The notes under the pieces are model-generated. The model searched no databases and had not been told where the DNA came from. It saw only the letters and a program-made list of their open reading frames with translations. From Bacillota bacterium (GTDB taxonomy: Bacteria; Bacillota; DTU030): a stretch of DNA of 6,821 nucleotides. Position numbers and translations under genes: made by a program. The stretch spans positions 1 through 6,821 of the forward strand of contig DUVO01000151.1 in assembly GCA_012841005.1 (NCBI GenBank). Direction: 5' to 3'. Of this stretch, positions 1-6,304 are shown piece by piece; position 1 is the first letter of the stretch, and each line of letters opens with the position of its first letter.

Positions 1-3000
1 ATATGCCGGCCCCCTGATATCGAGGGTATAGCTTGTCTGGCGGCGGAAGTGGGCTTCCTGGAGGACAATCCTTACCGTGTCCCCCACTATCTGGTAGACG
101 TCTTCCGGGGGATAAGAGGGTGATGTTATCCCTTTTGACCGCTCCGTCCGGGCAGAAACCCTCCTGGTGCTGAAGTCTGAAGCCCCCTGCAGGTTGACCG
201 CCCGGATTTCAAAGTAGTAGCGGGTGTTGGGCTTTAGTCCCGTCAGGTAAATATAGTTTTCGGAAGTGGCCACCATGAAGCTCATTTCATCCCGGCTGCT
301 GGTACGGCCGTAGACTTCATAGCCCCGGGCTCCCGGTACTTCCTGCCAGGTGAGGCCAATGACGGTGTCTTCGACCAGGAAGATGGAAACTTCCTCCGGG
401 GGTTGGGGCGGCCCAACGTAGAGGAAGGCCCCGGGGGCTGTAGCCTGGGTCCCGTCGGGGTTAATAACCCTGATATCTACCGGGCCGGGGTCATGGGAGG
501 GCGTCATTACTACCAGGGTTTCTTCTCCTTCTTCTTCCACAACGGCGGGCTTGTCGCCAAAATAGACCCGGACACCGGGGTCAAAGTTGGCCCCGGTAAT
601 GGTGACGGGCTCCCCACCGGCAGTGTGTCCCTGGTCGGGGTCTACACCGGTAATGGTAGGACCGGTCACGTCTTTGTAGAGGAAACCCTCGGGCAGTACT
701 GTCGCCCCGCCGTCGGGATTGACGACAATAACATCTACAGGCCCGGCCTTACCCGGTGGGCTCAGCACAGCTAACTTGCCCGGGGTTTCAAATTTAACTT
801 CCCGGGCCGGCTGGCCCCCGAAGAAGACGGCAGCCCCTGCTTGGAATTTGGCACCGGTGATGGTGACGGGGGTGTTGCCCGTTGTCCGGCCCCAGGTGGG
901 GTCGAGGGCATGGATCTCCGGTGCCTCTTCCGGGAGGACATACTCGAAACCCTCATCTAAGAGGTCGCTGCCGCCGTCCGGGTTGATTACCAGGACATCT
1001 ACCCTTTGAGGAACGCGGGCAGGGGGCAGCCAGGCAGTGGCCTGGGTCTCACTTTCCACTTCTACTTCGGTAGCCTGCTGGTTACCGAAGTAGACTGCCA
1101 TGCCCGGGGCAAAATTTTCCCCGGTAATCAGGATGGGGATGCCCCCGCTTACGGGCCCTACGGCGGGATCGAGGGACAAAATTTGTGGCGGTGCGGGTAT
1201 TTCCCGGTAGGTAAAGGCCTTTTCCAGGAGAAAAGAGGCCCCATCCGGGTTATAGACAAAGATATCGCAGGTCCCGGGTTCGCCCGGGGGAGTATAGACA
1301 ATTATTTCGTCGCCGTAGTTATGTTCGTTTACATTGCGCACTTCCAGGCCCTCGTAGGCTTCATTGTAGCCGACGAAGACCCGGACCCGGCCGTCGTCGC
1401 CAAAGTAGAAGTCCTGGCCGATGATCCTGATCCTCGTGCCACCGGTGACGGGTCCCTCGTTGGGTATGACCGCTGTTATTCTGGGAATGCTGTCCTGTAT
1501 TTCCAGGAAATCAAAACCGTCCTTTAAGACAAAGCTTGCCCCGTCGGGGTTGACTACCATTACGTCCCGTTTTCCGGGAGGGCTTTCGGGGGTGCAGGCG
1601 ACAATAGTTTCCGAATCGACTACTTCCACGTCGGTGGCCGGGGTGGTGCCGAAGAATATCTTGGCCCCAGGGCGGAAATCTTCACCCCTGATTACTACCC
1701 TGTTCCCACCGCTGGTGGGGCCGATATCGGGGATGATTTTGGTGATAACCGGCCGGGTTTCCCGCAGCCTGAAGGTTAAGGCCTGTTCCTTTCTGGCCAG
1801 GGAGGTGTCGGGATTGACGACGGTGATATCGTAGGTTCCCGGAGCAAGACGGGGGGTGTGGATTTCAATGACAGTTCCCAGTTGATCCCCTGTGACAGTA
1901 TTTCCCTCCTCGTCCCGGACAGCGACCACCTCTGCCTTTTCGTAGCCGATGAATACTTCTATTACCGGCCCTTCCTTATTCTCCAGATCTCCCGGCTGAA
2001 AACCCTGCCCTTCGATAATGACCGGGTTTTCGCTGTAGGCCAGGAGCAGATCGGGGAACACAGAGTTGATCTGGACCGAAAGGCCGGGTTCCGGCAACCT
2101 GTAGGTAAAGTAATTCTCGGCAATGGCAGCGGCACCATCTTCGTTGATCACGGTAACCTGAACCTTTACCCCCTCCGAGTCTATTTCCCCGTCATAGGGC
2201 GGGGTTTTGGCCCTGATGGTAAGGAGGCTGTGCTCGTCTACAGCGGCTTCTTCCAGGCCGAAGTAGAGGCGGGGGTTGTCAAAGTTCTGGCCCGTTACGG
2301 TGACATTAGTGCCTCCCAGAAAGGTTCCCTCTTTGGGTACAAAATCACTTATTTCCGGCCTGCTGGGAGCCCAGAGGAAGTTGATAGCATCGGTCTGCAC
2401 CGCCTGCCCGCCGTCGGCGTTGGTGATGGCGAGGGTGTAGCGGCCCTGGTTGTATTCGCCCTCTTCTAAGGCCGGGATGCGGAAAACCAGGCCGTCCTCC
2501 TTTATTTTCCACTCGTCGCAGGAAATGGTGCTGCCCCTTGGACCGGTGAGGGTGATGGTGAGCTCACCGTCGGCTCCGTCGGGGTGGGGATATAGTTCTA
2601 AAGGATCCTCCTGCTTAAATTCCTTCAGGAAATCCCTGCCCTTTACCGTTATGATATTGCCGCCCCGGAGGGAGGCAATGGCCGGCTCTACAGCGTCGAT
2701 CTCCGGCTGGCTCAGGTAGTAGAAGGGGAGGGCCTGCACATCGCCCTTCAGGTTTGTTACCCGGACCTGGGTCCAGCCCGTCTCGCCGGGGGGAACCACC
2801 ACCCGGAGGACGTATTCGGTTTCTTCTTTCTGCCAATGTCCTATTTTTTCCATTTCCTGCTCTGGCACTTCGTCCTTCAGCATCAGCTCTACCTGTTGAG
2901 CTTCGGTCTCGCCGAAGAAGACCCGGGGGCCGTTGATGGGATATACGCTCTCAATATACACCACATCGCCGCCCGTCCTCTTGACCCAGTTGGGAGTGAC

Positions 3001-4776
3001 AGCCCGGATATCGAGGTCAAATTCGTCCATGACATATTCGTAGGCATTTTCCAGGACCAGGGTGCCAAGGGGATCAATGAGTCTGACATCCACTTTTCCT
3101 GTTTGGTGGCTGCTTGTAACTACGGTGAGGTGGGTGCCATCAGTTGATACCTTTAGGTCCGTCCCCTGTTTTATGCCGAAGTAGACTTCCTCGACTAGAT
3201 CCAGATTTGCCCCCGTAATGGTAACCTTCTGTCCCCCCGATGAGGGGCCGCTTTTGGGGAATAACTGGGCGACACTCATTTCGGTATCCGTGTAAATGAA
3301 GCCCCGGACAAGGTAGCTTACTTTTTCGCCGTCTTCGTCCTTCCGCACCACCCGCACAGTGACCGGGCCGGGACTTTCGGCCGGGGGAAGCTTTACCTCC
3401 AGCCATTCCGGGGGGAGGATGTCCTGGTCGTCCCAATACTCCTTAAGTCTTGCTGGTGGTTCGATGCCTAGTGATGCCTCAATCGATGCTTGATTCTCGC
3501 CAAAATAGACTTCCAGGTTGTCTTTTTCACCAAAATTGTAGCCGATGATATAGATGGGATCAGGTCTATCGGGAGTGTTGCCCTCCAGGGGACCCTCATT
3601 GGTCCGGCCTTTTTCCAGCAGTTTTTTGTTAGAATTCATGACGGCCAGGATTTCGGGTTCATCCCAGTGTCTCACCAGGGTGAAGATATCTTCAATTACG
3701 GATTCTTCTACTATTATCAGCTTTTCAGATGATCCATCATTAATTGTTGTAGTGATTTTGAGGAAAACGGACAGCGCTCTGCCCGGCTCTTCCTCTGTGG
3801 GGGCATTGGCCCTGATTACACCGGAGCTTTCCCACTTGAGACCTTCGAGCTCAGAATCCCCGATTCCCACCTGCACCTCAATACTTTCTACCTTATTCTT
3901 CCATTCCTCGGGAATGTTCCACTCTGATACAATTTCCTCTAAGTTGTCTGCTTGCCAATTTGGCAGGTTGCCACCCCGAATCAAGACAGGGATGGGTTCC
4001 TCAGGCAGCCAGGGTCCGGTCTTGGGGGTAATATCATAAATTATGGCCGAGGGTTTCTTGTAGAAGAAGGTCTTTTCCGAAGTGGCAGAACTGTTGTCAG
4101 GATTTATGACCGTGATATGGACAGGGCCGCCGGCTTGGTAGGGAGGACTTTTGACTACGATTTTGTCTATTTGTACTGATATAATTTCTGCCGGAACGTT
4201 ATTAAACAACACTTCCGGTAGAATTAATTTATCTCCCTCTTCTGTTTCTTCAAGCTGGGTGTAAAAATCATCCCCTTCTATTGTAACTGTGGTACCCCCG
4301 GCAGCCCCCCCTCCGTCAGGAGTAAAATCTCTAATGAAAGGCTGGGAAATTTCAACCAGTGTATAGCGGAAAGGATAAGGTGATTCTACCTCTTTAGTTC
4401 CAATTTCCACTATTATATCTTGAATCAAAGCCTCATCTTTATCGTCACTTGTATCCTCGACCCCGGGCCATTTCTCAGTAATAATTACTATCCTATTATC
4501 GGAGACTTCTTCTACGGTCTGGGGAATCTTTATATCACTTCTCCTGCTGCGAAAGTAAACTTGAACATTTTCTTTATTTTCTCCAAAGTTGAGTCCCCGG
4601 ATAATGACCCTGGTCCCACCCCGGGCAGGACCGTTGTTGGGCTCAATGGCAGTTATAATTGGTACTGGTACAGGTTCATCATCTTCCTGTGCCAAAACCG
4701 GCAGCCCGCTTCCAAGGATGGTGACCAAAAGCAGTAAAATTATCAGAATAGAACCTAATAGTTTCTTATTTTTCAT
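1..4776 (-). CDS. Large secreted multi-IPT/TIG-domain protein with a fibronectin type III domain (C-terminus outside window)
   Basis: One open minus-strand frame of 1592 codons starts at ATG 4776-4774 and runs off the left edge without a stop. Residues 1-29 are a signal peptide: KNKK, a hydrophobic core around residues 10-21, and a likely cut after VLA (27-29), leaving QEDDEP. IPT/TIG (Ig-like) units then begin near residues 39, 146, 244, 374, 500, 587, 691, 807, 897, 1009, 1098, 1197, 1286 and 1373. Typical units read P-x-I-x-x-(I/V)-x-P, GP-x-x-GG-x-x-V-x-I-x-G-x-x-F, V-(Y/F)-FG and V-(I/V)-NPDG; VYFG or VFFG lies at residues 423, 531, 619, 1228 and 1404. Units 3, 4, 6, 7 and 9 are divergent or enlarged. 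Residues ~1459-1545 are a fibronectin type III domain (LTWQ, YEVYG, LKPNTRYYFEIRAVN); residues 1546-1592 begin something I do not recognise. The domains imply an extracellular, modular, adhesive or structural protein; the ligand is unknown. No SLH, LPXTG or other anchor is visible, but the C-terminus is missing. Confidence 0.93.
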   Translation of the reverse strand, partial: MKNKKLLGSILIILLLLVTILGSGLPVLAQEDDEPVPVPIITAIEPNNGPARGGTRVIIRGLNFGENKENVQVYFRSRRSDIKIPQTVEEVSDNRIVIITEKWPGVEDTSDDKDEALIQDIIVEIGTKEVESPYPFRYTLVEISQPFIRDFTPDGGGAAGGTTVTIEGDDFYTQLEETEEGDKLILPEVLFNNVPAEIISVQIDKIVVKSPPYQAGGPVHITVINPDNSSATSEKTFFYKKPSAIIYDITPKTGPWLPEEPIPVLIRGGNLPNWQADNLEEIVSEWNIPEEWKNKVESIEVQVGIGDSELEGLKWESSGVIRANAPTEEEPGRALSVFLKITTTINDGSSEKLIIVEESVIEDIFTLVRHWDEPEILAVMNSNKKLLEKGRTNEGPLEGNTPDRPDPIYIIGYNFGEKDNLEVYFGENQASIEASLGIEPPARLKEYWDDQDILPPEWLEVKLPPAESPGPVTVRVVRKDEDGEKVSYLVRGFIYTDTEMSVAQLFPKSGPSSGGQKVTITGANLDLVEEVYFGIKQGTDLKVSTDGTHLTVVTSSHQTGKVDVRLIDPLGTLVLENAYEYVMDEFDLDIRAVTPNWVKRTGGDVVYIESVYPINGPRVFFGETEAQQVELMLKDEVPEQEMEKIGHWQKEETEYVLRVVVPPGETGWTQVRVTNLKGDVQALPFYYLSQPEIDAVEPAIASLRGGNIITVKGRDFLKEFKQEDPLELYPHPDGADGELTITLTGPRGSTISCDEWKIKEDGLVFRIPALEEGEYNQGRYTLAITNADGGQAVQTDAINFLWAPSRPEISDFVPKEGTFLGGTNVTVTGQNFDNPRLYFGLEEAAVDEHSLLTIRAKTPPYDGEIDSEGVKVQVTVINEDGAAAIAENYFTYRLPEPGLSVQINSVFPDLLLAYSENPVIIEGQGFQPGDLENKEGPVIEVFIGYEKAEVVAVRDEEGNTVTGDQLGTVIEIHTPRLAPGTYDITVVNPDTSLARKEQALTFRLRETRPVITKIIPDIGPTSGGNRVVIRGEDFRPGAKIFFGTTPATDVEVVDSETIVACTPESPPGKRDVMVVNPDGASFVLKDGFDFLEIQDSIPRITAVIPNEGPVTGGTRIRIIGQDFYFGDDGRVRVFVGYNEAYEGLEVRNVNEHNYGDEIIVYTPPGEPGTCDIFVYNPDGASFLLEKAFTYREIPAPPQILSLDPAVGPVSGGIPILITGENFAPGMAVYFGNQQATEVEVESETQATAWLPPARVPQRVDVLVINPDGGSDLLDEGFEYVLPEEAPEIHALDPTWGRTTGNTPVTITGAKFQAGAAVFFGGQPAREVKFETPGKLAVLSPPGKAGPVDVIVVNPDGGATVLPEGFLYKDVTGPTITGVDPDQGHTAGGEPVTITGANFDPGVRVYFGDKPAVVEEEGEETLVVMTPSHDPGPVDIRVINPDGTQATAPGAFLYVGPPQPPEEVSIFLVEDTVIGLTWQEVPGARGYEVYGRTSSRDEMSFMVATSENYIYLTGLKPNTRYYFEIRAVNLQGASDFSTRRVSARTERSKGITSPSYPPEDVYQIVGDTVRIVLQEAHFRRQTSYTLDIRGPAY
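142..402 (-). other. Fibronectin type III domain within the large surface protein
   Basis: Residues ~1459-1545 start PPEEVSIF, followed by LTWQEVPGARGYEVYGRT, which supplies the B-strand Trp and C-strand Tyr of FN3 domains. YLTGLKPNTRYYFEIRAVN and G-x-SDFS then match the E-F-G strand signature. It follows the last TIG unit directly after a Pro-rich hinge (VGPPQPP). FN3 domains in bacterial extracellular proteins usually act as spacers or carbohydrate-associated modules. A catalytic or anchoring domain may therefore lie beyond the left edge; that is inference. Confidence 0.85.
403..1752 (-). repeat. Block of five regular IPT/TIG coding repeats (units 10-14)
   Basis: Residues ~1009-1458 form the most regular part of the large protein. 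Successive units start at residues 1009, 1098, 1197, 1286 and 1373, about 86-99 residues apart. Each carries a GP-x-x-GG-like turn (degenerate in the last two), a (V/I)-(Y/F)-(F/V)-G strand and an N-P-D-G turn. The codons for the NPDG turn are recognisable at DNA level as variants of ccgtcgggatt followed by an AT-richer stretch, near bases 450, 710, 970, 1240 and 1540. That similarity points to tandem duplication of one ancestral module. The copies differ too much at DNA level to look like recent duplications. Confidence 0.8.
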
Positions 4777-4783
4777 CTCTGTA

Positions 4784-4790
4784 CCCTCCC
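4784..4790 (-). promoter_or_regulatory. Ribosome binding site of the large TIG protein
   Basis: The minus strand reads GGGAGGG, then 7 bases (TACAGAG), then ATG at 4776-4774. The strength and spacing support this start, as does the complete signal peptide that begins there. Confidence 0.75.
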
Positions 4791-4878
4791 AAAAAATTGC
4801 TATTTAAAACAGGCCGGGTTCCTAGATCTGGGCCTTTTATTCCTGTTATATCAGCTTCCTTTCCAATCCTTATCCTTG

Positions 4879-4889
4879 GCCTATTAGGC
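4879..4889. repeat. 11-base palindrome in the leader of the TIG gene
   Basis: GCCTA-T-TAGGC is perfectly self-complementary around a central base. It lies about 100 bases upstream of the TIG gene start and downstream of its putative -10 boxes. It could be a protein-binding site; as an RNA hairpin it is too short to be stable. No second copy was seen in the window. Confidence 0.25.
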
Positions 4890-4914
4890 AGTACCCTTTA
4901 GCGGGCAGAAGTGA

Positions 4915-4942
4915 TTGTCATATTATACCTCTGGATTATAAC
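4915..4942 (+). promoter_or_regulatory. Plus-strand sigma-A-like promoter inside the divergent region
   Basis: TTGTCA (4915-4920), a 16-base spacer, then TATAAC (4937-4942). Each box matches the consensus at 5 of 6 positions. The predicted start is near 4949. It overlaps the putative minus-strand -10 boxes of the TIG gene, so the two directions could compete. The next plus-strand signal is the terminator at 4971-4994. Confidence 0.35.
4922..4940 (-). promoter_or_regulatory. Possible promoter -10 boxes for the large TIG gene
   Basis: On the minus strand, two perfect TATAAT hexamers occur at 4940-4935 and 4927-4922, about 150 bases upstream of the ATG. Neither has a convincing -35 box at 17 bases: CTAAAA for the first and TATTTC for the second. 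There is no TGn extension. The start point is therefore uncertain, and an alternative sigma factor or activator is possible. The leader would be roughly 140 bases long. Confidence 0.25.
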
Positions 4943-4970
4943 TAGAAATATTCGCCGTTTTAGCCCTGAG

Positions 4971-4994
4971 CCCTTTCGCTGAAGGGGTTTTTTT
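4971..4994 (+). terminator. Intrinsic terminator, plus strand
   Basis: CCCTT (4971-4975) pairs with AAGGG (4982-4986), with a possible extra T-G pair and a 4-base loop, followed directly by seven Ts (4988-4994). No plus-strand gene precedes it. It would end either a very short RNA from the promoter at 4915-4942 or antisense transcription out of the TIG gene. Confidence 0.55.
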
Positions 4995-5051
4995 ATCCAA
5001 TCTTTACAAATTTGGCGGTAGAGGCAAAAAATAATAAAACCGGGGAGGAAT

Positions 5052-5079
5052 TTGTGGAATTTATACGAATATTTACAAT
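5052..5079 (+). promoter_or_regulatory. Promoter-like sequence ahead of the structured RNA candidate
   Basis: TTGTGG (5052-5057), a 16-base spacer and TACAAT (5074-5079). The -10 box matches at 5 of 6 positions and the -35 box at 3 of 6. Transcription would begin near 5086, at the first base pairs of the closing helix of the RNA candidate. That coincidence is the main reason to take this weak promoter seriously. Confidence 0.35.
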
Positions 5080-5085
5080 GATACC

Positions 5086-5242
5086 AGCCATTGGTCATTC
5101 CTGTGGGAACGAGACGGCCGACGGGTATTTCCCTTATCGCGACAGATGCCCGGAAGCGAACAGGAGCCACTAGTTTTCCTGGCGGCAAGGGCGGAAATAG
5201 CAGGCGGGTGTTGGGACAACAGGAATAACTGGCGATTTTTTT
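5086..5242 (+). ncRNA. Candidate structured RNA with paired ends and a terminal T-run
   Basis: This GC-rich island sits in AT-rich intergenic DNA. The 5' end, GCCA (5087-5090) and ATTCCTGT (5097-5104), is complementary to the 3' end, ACAGGAAT (5219-5226) and TGGC (5230-5233). Seven Ts follow (5236-5242). Inside, CGGGTATTT (5122-5130) pairs with AGATGCCCG (5144-5152) allowing G-U pairs, and CAGGA (5161-5165) pairs with TCCTG (5177-5181). A competing rod-like fold pairs TATTTCC (5126-5132) with GGAAATA (5193-5199). With a start near 5086 it would be about 155 bases long. It matches no riboswitch, tmRNA, SRP or RNase P motif that I know. A divergent 6S-like RNA or a leader/attenuator for the downstream regulator gene are the main alternatives. 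No reading frame in it is convincing. The fold was found by eye, not by energy calculation. Confidence 0.4.
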
Positions 5243-5362
5243 CATAATGATTTAACAAGACATCTCAAAATACTAAGTTGTGGGAAATTATTAAAAGATC
5301 CTTTATTATGCAGGAAGTAGGGGTACCGGGGAAGAATTATAATTATGCAAAGATAATAAAAA

Positions 5363-5391
5363 TAGACAACAGGATTATTTATCACTAAAAG
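5363..5391 (+). promoter_or_regulatory. Possible promoter of the XRE-cupin regulator gene
   Basis: TAGACA (5363-5368), a 17-base spacer, then TAAAAG (5386-5391), matching the consensus at 5 of 6 and 4 of 6 positions. The RNA would start only about 20 bases before the TTG codon, just ahead of the ribosome binding site. An alternative TATAAT at 5337-5342, inside the 10-base palindrome AATTATAATT (5335-5344), lacks a -35 box. Confidence 0.3.
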
Positions 5392-5401
5392 AGGAAATGG
5401 G

Positions 5402-5410
5402 AAAGGAGGG
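5402..5410 (+). promoter_or_regulatory. Ribosome binding site that sets a TTG start
   Basis: AAAGGAGGG ends 8 bases before TTG at 5419-5421, the ideal spacing. The nearby ATG at 5423-5425 is in another frame, so TTG is the likely start of the regulator. Confidence 0.78.
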
Positions 5411-5418
5411 CGGATATA

Positions 5419-5976
5419 TTGGATGCTTCAGATTTTGACCTGGGAGTCCGGATCAGGAGCATAAGAAAGCTAAAAAAAATGACGATCAAGGAGGTCGCCG
5501 CCCAGGCGGGAGTGACCATTGGGTTAATCAGCCAGATAGAGCGTAATCTGGCCAACCCCTCTGTTAAATCCCTCCGGAAAATAGCGGAAGTGTTGGGAGT
5601 TCCCATTGCCACCTTATTCAGCCAGCAGCCCCAGCGGACCGGCCCTGTTGTCCGGAAGGAGGAGTGGAAGGTCCTTGGTTCCCCGGAAACGGGCGTGACC
5701 TACAACCTTTTGACACCGGATTTCAACCGGGCCATTGAACTTGTCTATGGTGTCTACGAACCGGGTGCAGTTACGGGTGAGTTTCTCTTTGTCCATGCTG
5801 GAGAAGAATGCTGTCATATTTTGGAGGGAGAAATGAAACTGACCCTGGGCGAAACTACATACCTGTTATCGGAGGGTGACACAATCTCCTTTAAGGCGAT
5901 GACTCCCCACAAGATTGAAAATGCCGGCAACACCCTGTTGCGGGCCTTGTGGGCGATTACCCCGCCGCCTTTTTGA
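5419..5976 (+). CDS. XRE-family transcriptional regulator with C-terminal cupin sensor domain
   Basis: The 185-residue protein has the usual size for small HTH-cupin regulators (PuuR/SutR-like architecture). Residues ~9-67 are an XRE/Cro-type helix-turn-helix: GVRIRSIRKLKKMTIKEVA, then GVTIGLISQIERNLANPS with the conserved SQIE recognition-helix motif, then LRKIAEVLGVPIATLF. Residues ~105-181 are a cupin barrel. Its first motif is FVHAGEECCHILEGE: His126 and Glu130 are at metal-ligand positions, but the first His of the usual HxH is Phe124, and Cys131-Cys132 follow. The second motif, GDTISFKAMTPHKIENAGN, keeps His164. The family binds DNA as a dimer and senses a small molecule through the cupin; the ligand here is unknown. 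The gene stands alone, with its own ribosome binding site and a terminator just downstream. Whether it controls the divergent TIG gene, itself or distant genes cannot be told from the sequence. Confidence 0.92.
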   Translation: MDASDFDLGVRIRSIRKLKKMTIKEVAAQAGVTIGLISQIERNLANPSVKSLRKIAEVLGVPIATLFSQQPQRTGPVVRKEEWKVLGSPETGVTYNLLTPDFNRAIELVYGVYEPGAVTGEFLFVHAGEECCHILEGEMKLTLGETTYLLSEGDTISFKAMTPHKIENAGNTLLRALWAITPPPF

Positions 5977-6035
5977 GGGTAGGAACCTGTGATCACTGGG
6001 AGGCAATAGCGGTGCATATAGGACATATATATACG

Positions 6036-6064
6036 ACCCAGCCGGGGCTGGGTTTTTATTTTTT
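6036..6064 (+). terminator. Strong intrinsic terminator after the regulator gene
   Basis: ACCCAGC (6036-6042) pairs perfectly with GCTGGGT (6047-6053) around a CGGG loop. A T-rich tract to 6064 follows, broken by one A. It lies 60 bases past the TGA stop and closes the regulator transcript as a single-gene unit. Confidence 0.85.
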
Positions 6065-6241
6065 CCGAGACACTGGGTCCAGATAGCGCAATGCCTGTCG
6101 TTGATTTATCGGGACGGGCCGGGTTTGAAACATGGGGGATAATACTTTGGCGGGAGCAACCAGGAACTCACAATTGACTCTTGCATCAGCATAATGCAAT
6201 ATAACATCTTATATTTTCCTTTGCCTTCATAAGGAGCTTTA
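6065..6241 (+). other. Intergenic stretch without a recognisable gene
   Basis: Apart from the inverted repeat and TTGACT at 6174-6205, I see no tRNA, riboswitch or coding signal here. A minus-strand frame at 6106-6288 has no ribosome binding site and no recognisable protein sequence. Confidence 0.5.
6174..6205 (+). promoter_or_regulatory. Promoter-like sequence overlapping an inverted repeat
   Basis: TTGACT (6174-6179) is a near-consensus -35 box. Candidate -10 boxes are CAATAT (6197-6202, spacer 17) or TATAAC (6200-6205, spacer 20), neither ideal. TTGCAT (6181-6186) and ATGCAA (6194-6199) form a perfect 6-base inverted repeat with a 7-base spacer. It falls exactly where an operator would block the polymerase. 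It precedes the ribosome binding site and short frame at 6242. Confidence 0.25.
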
Positions 6242-6304
6242 TTGCGGTTAATCAATCTAACGGGGGAAGTTGTCAAGAAATATGACACTACAGATATTAA
6301 ATGA
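6242..6304 (+). CDS. Short reading frame with a good ribosome binding site; possible broken gene start or leader peptide
   Basis: AAGGAG (6231-6236) is followed after 5 bases by TTG, which opens a 20-codon frame starting MRLINLTGEVV and ending at TGA 6302-6304. The signal is good and the peptide looks protein-like (LTGEVVKKYD), but I do not recognise it. The adjacent +1 frame is open from before this stop to well past it (NDFRQGENIPEGG and on). A frameshifted gene start is therefore possible, as is a translated leader. It lies upstream of the glpK remnant in the same region of apparent decay. Confidence 0.3.
   Translation: MRLINLTGEVVKKYDTTDIK

Noticed and set aside
403..3732. Many plus-strand frames of 60-203 codons across the left two thirds
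   Set aside because: They lie opposite the single long minus-strand frame, lack ribosome binding sites, and have translations that read as antisense of the TIG repeats.
5078..5226. Plus-strand peptides inside the RNA candidate (one starting at ATG 5078, one ending in VLGQQE)
   Set aside because: Up to three overlapping frames are open because the segment is GC-rich. None has a ribosome binding site or a recognisable protein sequence, and the pairing pattern explains the sequence better.
5097..5226. MITE or insertion element bounded by ATTCCTGT/ACAGGAAT
   Set aside because: No flanking target-site duplication is visible, there is no second copy in the window, and the pairing with a promoter and T-run fits an RNA better.
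4777..5242. Known riboswitch or T-box leader (cyclic-di-GMP, cobalamin, TPP, T-box)
   Set aside because: I looked for the conserved core motifs of these classes on both strands and did not find them.
4898..5258. Minus-strand frames of 115 and 61 codons in the intergenic region
   Set aside because: No ribosome binding site, atypical composition rich in Cys/Arg/Pro, and they run antisense through the structured RNA candidate and terminator.
5385..6026. Minus-strand frames opposite the regulator gene
   Set aside because: They are antisense shadows of the XRE-cupin gene with no ribosome binding sites.
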